DNA of 38,632 bases from DATLFI01 sp035524895 (GTDB lineage: Bacteria > Acidobacteriota > Thermoanaerobaculia > Multivoradales > Multivoraceae). The notes beneath the pieces were generated by a model that worked only from the letters and a program-made list of their open reading frames with translations, was not told the origin of the DNA and made no database searches. Location of the stretch: assembly GCA_035524895.1 (NCBI GenBank), contig DATLFI010000231.1, positions 1 to 38,632 on the forward strand. The letters are read 5' to 3'. The translations under genes and the position numbers were made by a program. Shown one piece after another: positions 32,872-38,632 of the stretch. Numbering within the stretch: position 1 is the first letter of the stretch; every line of letters begins with the position of its first letter.

Positions 32872-33461
32872 ACCAAACAGCCGACACTCCTCCCTCCCTG
32901 GAGAAGCCCCCGGTCCGGCGAGTGCTCGTCACCCTCGGCTCGACCCTCGTCGCGGCTGCCGCGATCCTGCTCGTGGTCGTGCTCCCTGCCGAGTATCAGA
33001 TCGACCCGACGGGGCTGGGCGGCCTTCTCGGCCTCGACCGCTTGCGCGGCACCGCTGGGGAAGGCTCGGTGTACCTGCCCGAGGCCGAAGAGGGCGCCGC
33101 CACCGAGCACGACGAGCCTTACCGCACCGAGACCGTTACCGTGCCGATCGCGGCGCGCGAGGAGATCGAGTACAAGATCTCGATGGGCGCCGGCAGCACA
33201 GTGCTGTTCTCCTGGACTACCGACCGCGGCGCGTTGTACGAAGACTTCCACGCGGAGCCGTTCAACGACCTCGACGACCAGCCGATCCGCTACGCCGAGC
33301 GGACCGCCGTCAGCGCCGGTAACGGCACGCTCAGAGCCCCGTTCTCCGGCCACCACGGCTGGTACTGGCGCAACGAGAACGACTACCCGGTCACGATCAC
33401 GCTCCAGATCGCCGGCTACTTCACCGGCTTCAAGGAGCTACACCGGGCGCCGCTGTCGTAG
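32868..33461 (+). CDS. Membrane-anchored partner of the HupE-like protein
   Basis: 197 aa, ATG at 32868 overlapping the HupE-like stop. Residues 18-40 (VLVTLGSTLVAAAAILLVVVLPAEY) form one membrane anchor; the remainder, from about 60, is a periplasmic beta-rich domain: ETVTVPIAAREEIEYKISMG, TVLFSWTTDRGALYEDFHAEP, GHHGWYWRNENDYPVTITLQ, AGYFTGF. Widely annotated as a transmembrane anchor protein and typically found beside HupE-like genes. No enzyme motif. Probably works with the neighbour, for instance by capturing a ligand outside the membrane, but this is inference. Confidence 0.8.
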   Translation: MNQTADTPPSLEKPPVRRVLVTLGSTLVAAAAILLVVVLPAEYQIDPTGLGGLLGLDRLRGTAGEGSVYLPEAEEGAATEHDEPYRTETVTVPIAAREEIEYKISMGAGSTVLFSWTTDRGALYEDFHAEPFNDLDDQPIRYAERTAVSAGNGTLRAPFSGHHGWYWRNENDYPVTITLQIAGYFTGFKELHRAPLS

Positions 33462-33495
33462 CGGATCCAGCAGCGCGCCGCGGACTGGTCGCTCC

Positions 33496-33732
33496 TCAGG
33501 CGCCTTCGTCTGGCTCGGGCAAGAGGGCCCCCTCCTCCACCCAGTGAGCGATCAGCGTGATCGCGCGATAGTCGTCGCAACCCACGGCGCGCGCGATCTC
33601 GGAGATGGCCACGCCAGCCTTCACCTGACTCCAAACGCCACGCACGAAAGCGCGGCAGGCTGTCCACCGGACGTGGCTCCGCTTCCATCCGAGCCAGTGC
33701 CGTCCACGGGCACACGCGGCCGTCGTGCCCAT
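33496..33732 (-). CDS. Small possible winged-helix protein, perhaps a fragment
   Basis: 78 aa, ATG at 33732. The C-terminal half, VKAGVAISEIARAVGCDDYR followed by AITLIAHWVEEGALLPE, has the helix-turn-helix pattern found at the end of DUF4388/PatA-like proteins. The N-terminal half is Arg/Trp-rich and may not be genuine. Could be a short regulator or the surviving end of a longer gene. It is convergent with the HupE-partner gene and divergent from the MATE gene. Weak evidence. Confidence 0.4.
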   Translation of the reverse strand: MGTTAACARGRHWLGWKRSHVRWTACRAFVRGVWSQVKAGVAISEIARAVGCDDYRAITLIAHWVEEGALLPEPDEGA

Positions 33733-33832
33733 CCATCGCGCTCGGCCCCCGATCTAGGTTAGCTTCCCCGCTCCAGCACGAGAGGGCGCCCTACGCTGAG
33801 GCGATGCAGCCGGAAGTAGAACCGAGTCGGCC

Positions 33833-35230
33833 ATGTCGGCATCCCCTCCCTCCCTCGACGCTCAGGCGGCGATCGCAGCCCTCCCACCTCGGCTGCGGCC
33901 ACTGCTCGAGGGACCGGTAGCGCCGACACTGTTGCGGCTCGCGGCACCCAACATCCTGGTGATGCTGCTCCAGGCCGCGTTCACCACGCTGGACGCGGTC
34001 TTCGTCGGCTGGATCGGCTCGCACGCGCTCGCAGGCGTATCACTGGTCTTCCCGCTGGTGATGCTGATGCAGACCATGTCGGCCGGCGGCATGGGCGGCG
34101 GGGTGTCCTCGGCGATCGCTCGAGCACTCGGCGCCGGACGACGTGCCGATGCCGACGCACTGGTGGCGCACGCGGTGTACATCGCTCTCGCCATGGCTGC
34201 CTGCTTCTCGGCGACGATGCTGCTTGCGGGCCCGGCGATCTACCGGGCCATGGGCGGTCGCGGCGAGACGCTCGCGTCGGCGCTCACCTACTCGCACGTG
34301 ATCTTTGCCGCCGCGGCGATCTACTGGCTGTTCAACACCTTCGCCAGCGCGATACGCGGCAGCGGGAACATGGCGGTGCCGGCGGCGGTCATGTGTGCCA
34401 ACGCGCTGATCTACATCGCCCTGGCGCCGGCGCTGGTCCTCGGCTTGGGACCCTTGCCGCGTCTCGGCATCGCGGGTGCAGCGGCGGCGAGCGTCATCGC
34501 CTTCAGCTTCGGCGTGCTGGTGTTGGGCGGCTACTTGATCTCGGGCCGCGGCTTGGTCCGGCTCACCTTCCCGCTCGGGAGACTGCGCGGCTCGCTCCTC
34601 CGCGAGATCCTGCGCGTCGGTGCGCCGGGCTCGGTCAACACCGTGTTCACCAACCTCACGGTGGTGATGCTGACCGGCCTGGTGGGTCCCCTCGGCGCGT
34701 CGTCGCTCGCGGGCTACGGCCTGGGTGCCCGGCTCGAGTACCTACAGCTCCCGCTGGTGTTTGGGCTCGGCACCGCTCTCGTCACGATGGTCGGCGCCAA
34801 CGCTGGAGCCGGCTTGACGCAGCGCGCCGAGCGGGTCGCCTGGGTGGGCAGCGCGATGGCGGGCAGCCTCACCGGCTCGCTCGGCGTGTTCGCGGCGATC
34901 TGGCCTCGTGCGTGGCTCGGGCTGTTCACCACCGACGCAGACGTCATCGCCGCCGGCACGCGCTACCTGTCCACGGTCGGACCTGTGTACGTGTTCTTCG
35001 GCCTCGGCCTCGCGCTCTACTTCGCTTGCCAGGGCGCCGGAGACCTCCGGTGGCCGCTGCTGGTCGGCTTGGCTCGATTCCTGGTGGCGGTGCTCGGCGG
35101 ATGGCTCGCGATCCACGTGCTCGGCGGCGGCCTTGCCGGTTTGTGCAGCGCCATCACCGTCTCGTTCGTCGTCTACGGCCTCGGCATGGCGGCGGCCTTC
35201 CGCGCCGGAGCGTGGCGACGCGCCGCGTGA
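33833..35230 (+). CDS. MATE-family multidrug/cation antiporter
   Basis: 465 aa, ATG at 33833 (no strong ribosome site). Twelve predicted membrane helices arranged as two pseudo-symmetric halves: the N half starts LLRLAAPNILVMLLQAAFTTLDAVFVGWIG and includes SAGGMGGGVSSAIARALG; the C half starts ILRVGAPGSVNTVFTNLTVVMLTG and includes GLGTALVTMVGANAGAG. These are typical of NorM/DinF-like MATE exporters that use Na+ or H+ to expel organic cations or drugs. Stand-alone gene; substrate unknown. Upstream, 33733-33832 shows nothing clear. Confidence 0.92.
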   Translation: MSASPPSLDAQAAIAALPPRLRPLLEGPVAPTLLRLAAPNILVMLLQAAFTTLDAVFVGWIGSHALAGVSLVFPLVMLMQTMSAGGMGGGVSSAIARALGAGRRADADALVAHAVYIALAMAACFSATMLLAGPAIYRAMGGRGETLASALTYSHVIFAAAAIYWLFNTFASAIRGSGNMAVPAAVMCANALIYIALAPALVLGLGPLPRLGIAGAAAASVIAFSFGVLVLGGYLISGRGLVRLTFPLGRLRGSLLREILRVGAPGSVNTVFTNLTVVMLTGLVGPLGASSLAGYGLGARLEYLQLPLVFGLGTALVTMVGANAGAGLTQRAERVAWVGSAMAGSLTGSLGVFAAIWPRAWLGLFTTDADVIAAGTRYLSTVGPVYVFFGLGLALYFACQGAGDLRWPLLVGLARFLVAVLGGWLAIHVLGGGLAGLCSAITVSFVVYGLGMAAAFRAGAWRRAA

Positions 35231-35316
35231 ACCGCTCCGCGTCGACGGCTCAGACGGGAGGCGGGTCTCCGGACTGCCTCTCTTCCACTCGCTCCACGAG
35301 CTTCGCCTCGATGTTA

Positions 35317-35328
35317 GCAACGCGTTGC
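35317..35328. promoter_or_regulatory. 12-bp palindrome in intergenic region
   Basis: GCAACGCGTTGC is a perfect palindrome in the 230-base gap 35231-35460 between the MATE gene and the toroid/ankyrin gene. It could be an operator for either orientation; there is no further evidence. The remainder of the gap shows no gene I can support. Confidence 0.3.
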
Positions 35329-35460
35329 CCAAGCCCGTGCTGCCGCGACGGGTGTAGTCTGGCAGACGATCTCGGGTGACCCAGTTCAGGAACCGGTGCA
35401 GCGAATAGAGGGTCGTTCCTACGTGTGAGCCCGACGACGACGCACCACCAGGTCGCACAC

Positions 35461-37407
35461 ATGACAAAGAAGCCCCAACGCCCCCCTCGCTCCACCAGTG
35501 CGTTCGCCACCCTCGGCGCTCTGGCGCTGGCATGGCTCGTCGCGGCCTTCCCGTCGCTCGCGGTGGCGACCGACACCGAGCTCGCCGCGCGCTCCGGCGC
35601 CGCGGTGCTCCGCGCGCTGCCGCTGCTCCAGAGCAGCGCGGACACCTGGTTCCGCGAGCGGCCCTGCGCTTCGTGCCATCACCAGGGGCTGGGGATGATG
35701 GCAGTGTCCCTCGCGCGCGAGCGCGGCTTCCCGATCGACGAGAGACTGCTCGCCGCGCAGGTGCAAAAGACGGCGCGGTACCGCTTCGATCCCACCACCG
35801 ACCTGGTGCTCGGCGAGGCGAGCATCAACGAAGCGATCGGCCAGAGCTACACCCTGCTCGGCATCGCCGCGGCCGGCGCGCCGCGCGGCGATGCCCTGCC
35901 GCTGGTCGCGCACCTGCTGGCCGGCAAACAGCACGTGTCGGGCAAGTGGAGCTCGTACTCCCACCGACCACCGCTGGAGGACGGCGAGATCACGGCCACC
36001 GCGCTCACGCTCCGAGCGCTTCGACTCTGCCCGCCGCCCGGTCGTGCTGCCGAGGCCGCGGCGCGCGCCGAGCGAGCACGCCGCTGGCTCGAGTCGGCCC
36101 AGCCCGTCGACGGCGAGGATCGCGCGATGCAGCTCCTCGGGCTGGTGTGGGCCGGGGCTGCCAGCGAGATCGTGACGCCGCCCGCGGACCGGCTGTGGGC
36201 CGAGCAGCGGGCAGACGGTGGTTGGGCTCAGGTCTCCTCTCGCGAGAGCGACGCATACGCCACGGGCCAGGCCCTGGTTACGCTACACGCCGCCGGCGTC
36301 GAGCGTCCCGCCGACTTCGCGCGGGGCATCGAGCACTTGTTGCGGACCCAGCTCGACGATGGCAGTTGGCTGGTGACGACCAGGCGCGCCGCGAGCTCGG
36401 GGCTGCCCTACTTCGAGACCGGTTTCCCGCACGGCAAGCACCAGTTCATCTCTTATGCCGGCAGCGCTTGGGCGACCATGGCGCTGGTGCTGGCCGCGGG
36501 CGACGGCACCCGCGACGCGATCCTGGGCGCCTCACCCCACCCACCTCTAGCCGGTGTCGAGGACGGGCACCGTCTCGAGGGGTTGCCGCCGCTGCTGCGG
36601 TCGGCGCTCTTCGGCTCGCTCGAGGACCTCGAGACCGCGCTCAGCGCCGGCGCCGACCCGAACGCGGCAACACCCTCCGGCGTGACCGCGCTCATGGCTT
36701 CCGTCCAGGACGCTCGCAAGGTCGCAGTGCTGCTCGCCGGCGGCGCGAGGGTGAATGCCTCCGCCAAGAGTGGCCATACGGCACCGGCCGCGGGCTACGA
36801 CGGCGCGGGCGACAGCGCACGCCTCTTGCTGTCGGCGGGAGCCAACGTGCACGCCTCGACCACCGACGGCATCATCCAGCCTGCCACGGCGTTCCTGCGC
36901 GCGGTGCTGCGCGGCGACGAGCAGCTCGCGACGCTCCTCGTGGCCCGCGGCGCCAGCATCGTCGGCTCGGAGCGCCAGCGCGCCCCGCTCCACATCGCCA
37001 CCTGGCAAGACGACGTCACGATGGTGTCGTACCTGCTCGACCGCGGAGCTCCCATCGAGGAGCGCTCGCCGACCGACGACGGCTCGCCGGGCGACACCCC
37101 GCTCCTGAGCGCGGCCGCCGACGGCCTCGAGCGGGTCGCGCGCCTGCTCCTCTTGCGGGGCGCCGACCCGAACGCTCGCGGCGCCGATGGCTACACGGCG
37201 CTGATGTACGCCGCCGGCACGGCGGACCGTGGCAGCGCTGGCATCGTCGAGGCGCTGCTTGCAGCGGGAGCCGACCCGACGATCGCGAACGAGAAGGGCG
37301 AGACCGCGCAGTCGATCGCGCGCGAGTTCTCCCACCGCGTCATCGAAGCCGCGCTCGAGCGGGCGGCTCGGGGAGCGACCGAGAGAGGCGTCGTCGGACA
37401 GCCATGA
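35461..37407 (+). CDS. Secreted CXXCH + toroid (squalene-cyclase-like) + ankyrin repeat protein
   Basis: 648 aa from ATG at 35461 (GTG at 35425 is also possible; neither has a good ribosome site). Signal peptide about 12-36. CASCHH at 69-74 could bind one heme c. Residues ~60-365 form alpha/alpha toroid repeats like prenyltransferase/squalene-hopene cyclase: TGQALVTLHAAGV, LRTQLDDGSWLVTTRR, QFISYAGSAWATMALVLAAG. The cyclase acid motif DXDD is not seen. From ~373 to 640 are about seven ankyrin repeats (DLETALSAGADPNAATPSG, LLLLRGADPNARGADGYTAL, VEALLAAGADPTIANEKG). Similar proteins occur in Acidobacteriota- and Planctomycete-type genomes. Likely periplasmic protein-protein scaffold with a redox or structural Cys pair. 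Overlaps the next gene by 4 bases. Confidence 0.85.
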   Translation: MTKKPQRPPRSTSAFATLGALALAWLVAAFPSLAVATDTELAARSGAAVLRALPLLQSSADTWFRERPCASCHHQGLGMMAVSLARERGFPIDERLLAAQVQKTARYRFDPTTDLVLGEASINEAIGQSYTLLGIAAAGAPRGDALPLVAHLLAGKQHVSGKWSSYSHRPPLEDGEITATALTLRALRLCPPPGRAAEAAARAERARRWLESAQPVDGEDRAMQLLGLVWAGAASEIVTPPADRLWAEQRADGGWAQVSSRESDAYATGQALVTLHAAGVERPADFARGIEHLLRTQLDDGSWLVTTRRAASSGLPYFETGFPHGKHQFISYAGSAWATMALVLAAGDGTRDAILGASPHPPLAGVEDGHRLEGLPPLLRSALFGSLEDLETALSAGADPNAATPSGVTALMASVQDARKVAVLLAGGARVNASAKSGHTAPAAGYDGAGDSARLLLSAGANVHASTTDGIIQPATAFLRAVLRGDEQLATLLVARGASIVGSERQRAPLHIATWQDDVTMVSYLLDRGAPIEERSPTDDGSPGDTPLLSAAADGLERVARLLLLRGADPNARGADGYTALMYAAGTADRGSAGIVEALLAAGADPTIANEKGETAQSIAREFSHRVIEAALERAARGATERGVVGQP

Positions 37408-38497
37408 CGCACCCGGTCGGAGGCTCGACGGCCGGCGGTCCAGCCACACCCGGCACGCAGGCCTGGCTCGACCAGGTCCACGAGGACGTGCTAGAGCCCG
37501 AGCGACCGATCGTCGACCCGCACCACCACCTGTGGCGCGGTCGCGGCACGTTCCAGCCGTACCTGCTCGACGAGCTGTGCGCCGACACCAACTCGGGACA
37601 TCGCGTGCTCCAGACGGTGTTCGTCGAGTGCCGCGCGAGCTACCACAAGGAGGGTCCCGAGCACCTCCGGCCCACCGGCGAGACAGAGTTCGTTGCAGGG
37701 ATCGCCGACGCCGCGGCGGCCGGCGCTGCGAGAGAGCCGAGTCGGGCGACGATCGGCGGCCTCGTCGCGCACGCCGACCTGCGGCTCGGCGACGCCGTAG
37801 AGGAGGTCCTCGCCGCGCACGACGAGGCGGGTCGCGGTCTGTTCCGCGGCATCCGGCACTCGGGCGCGTGCGACCCCGACCCCGAGGCTCTCCTCATTCC
37901 GGGCCGCGCCGAGCCTGGCCTCTACACCCGCGGGAGGACTTCCGGCGCGGTATGCGCGTGCTGGGTCGTCTCGGTCTGACATACGACACTTGGCACTACC
38001 ACCACCAGAACCAAGACTTTGCCGCGCTCGCCAGAGCCGTGCCCGAAACCACCATGGTGCTCGACCACTTCGGCACGCCGCTCGGCGTCGGTGTCTACAC
38101 TGGTCGTCGCGAAGAGATCTCCGAGGCGTGGCGCCGCGACATCGCCGAGATCGCGCGCTGCCCCAACGTCGTGGCCAAGCTCGGCGGTCTCGCCATGCCC
38201 GACAACGGCTTCGGCTGGGATCGCCGCGACAGGCCGGCAACCTCCAACGAGCTGGTCGAGGCGCAGGCTCGCTACTACCTGCACACCATCGAGTGCTTCG
38301 GCCCGGATCGTTGCATGTTCGAGAGCAACTTTCCCGTCGACCGGCTGTCGATCTCGTATCGCTCGCTGTGGAACGCGTTCAAGAAGATCGCGACAGGGTT
38401 CTCGGCCGCCGAGAAGGACGACATGTTCCGCGGAACTGCGACGAGGGTCTACCGTCTCGGCCCGCGGGCTCGAGCGCGAGATTGGGCCGACGCCTAG
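37404..38497 (+). pseudogene. Amidohydrolase family (COG3618-like) gene with one frameshift
   Basis: ATG at 37404 (ATGA overlap with the ankyrin gene). The first frame gives IVDPHHHLWRG (D38, H40, H42) and continues in register to about 37928, then ends at a TGA at 37977-37979. The adjacent frame resumes at REDFRRGMRVLG (from 37926) and runs through DTWHYHHQNQDF, VLDHFGTPLG, VVAKLGGLAMPDNG and PDRCMFESNFPVD to a TAG at 38495. Together they make a normal TIM-barrel hydrolase of about 364 residues. Around CGCGGGAGGAC there are two extra bases, or one missing, compared with an in-frame gene. Both halves keep good codons, so the lesion is recent or a sequencing/assembly error. Confidence 0.85.
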
Positions 38498-38526
38498 CAG
38501 CCCGTGGTGGAACCCCCGTGGGCTGC
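38497..38526 (+). terminator. Hairpin at the end of the amidohydrolase gene
   Basis: GCAGCCC (38497-38503) and GGGCTGC (38520-38526) pair perfectly. The inner GTGG/CCGT extend the stem to about 11 bp with two G-U wobbles around an ~8-base loop. It begins at the last base of the TAG stop. Only GTTG follows, so it is a weak intrinsic terminator. Confidence 0.45.
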
Positions 38527-38632
38527 GTTGGGAGCGCCGTGGGGCCGTATGCTCATGCGGTGCGCGGGGAAGGTCCTTCGCCTGCAGCGGCTCTACCGGC
38601 GGCTCGGCGTTGGCGCGCGAGCGGTGGCGATG

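Noticed and set aside
35250..35424. Possible minus-strand peptide in the gap before the ankyrin gene
   Set aside because: Segments such as NIEAKLVERVEERQ look protein-like, but no start, ribosome site or family match was found.
38549..38632. Plus-strand frame from ATG at 38549 running off the window
   Set aside because: Only 28 codons visible, no ribosome site; cannot be distinguished from chance.

Overview
The window is G+C-rich throughout. Its codons, twin-arginine and lipoprotein signals, many c-type heme motifs (CXXCH) and a periplasmic nitrate reductase point to a Gram-negative, respiring, heterotrophic bacterium. The gene set (hut genes, coniferyl-type aldehyde dehydrogenase, secreted PQQ dehydrogenases, a toroid/ankyrin protein with a CXXCH, ba3 oxidase) resembles uncultured Acidobacteriota, Myxococcota or related lineages. 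I cannot fix the phylum from sequence alone. No tRNA, rRNA, CRISPR array, insertion sequence or integrase was seen.

Layout. 1-3315 (minus): a GST-hutU-hutI histidine-degradation operon, with hutI cut by the window edge. 3316-3566: a divergent control region with a perfect 15-bp-arm inverted repeat. 3567-5048: an aldehyde dehydrogenase, then a bidirectional hairpin. 5176-8224: a secreted heme-plus-copper (PHM-like) protein, a His/Arg-rich secreted protein and a conserved lipoprotein. 8312-13278: two paralogous PQQ dehydrogenases flanking an opposite-strand SnoaL-like lipoprotein. 13295-16365: a spermidine-synthase-like protein, an unrecognised Tat-exported protein and a secreted esterase.

16529-26020 (all minus) is the most interesting part. 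In transcription order it encodes ba3 oxidase subunits IIa (46 aa, easily missed), II and I; a Rieske protein; a full-length cytochrome b with b6-type histidine spacing; a membrane-anchored octaheme HAO-like cytochrome; the nitrate reductase NapA; a tetraheme NapB-like cytochrome; and, in the same open frame, a LOG-family phosphoribohydrolase. There is no cytochrome c1/f and no NapC, NapG, NapH, NapD or NapF in the window. This suggests that a Rieske/cytochrome b quinol oxidase passes electrons to the octaheme protein, NapB and NapA on one branch and to the ba3 oxidase on the other. If so, one transcript would encode a switchable oxygen and nitrogen-oxide respiration module. The gene order is read directly; the electron route is inference.

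26242-38632 is mixed accessory content: an M50 protease with CBS domains, a TolB-like propeller protein, an Xre/RES toxin-antitoxin pair with TGACA repeats upstream, a third PQQ dehydrogenase, an internally deleted ion-channel pseudogene, a HupE-like/membrane-anchor pair, a MATE transporter, a CXXCH-toroid-ankyrin protein and a frameshifted amidohydrolase.
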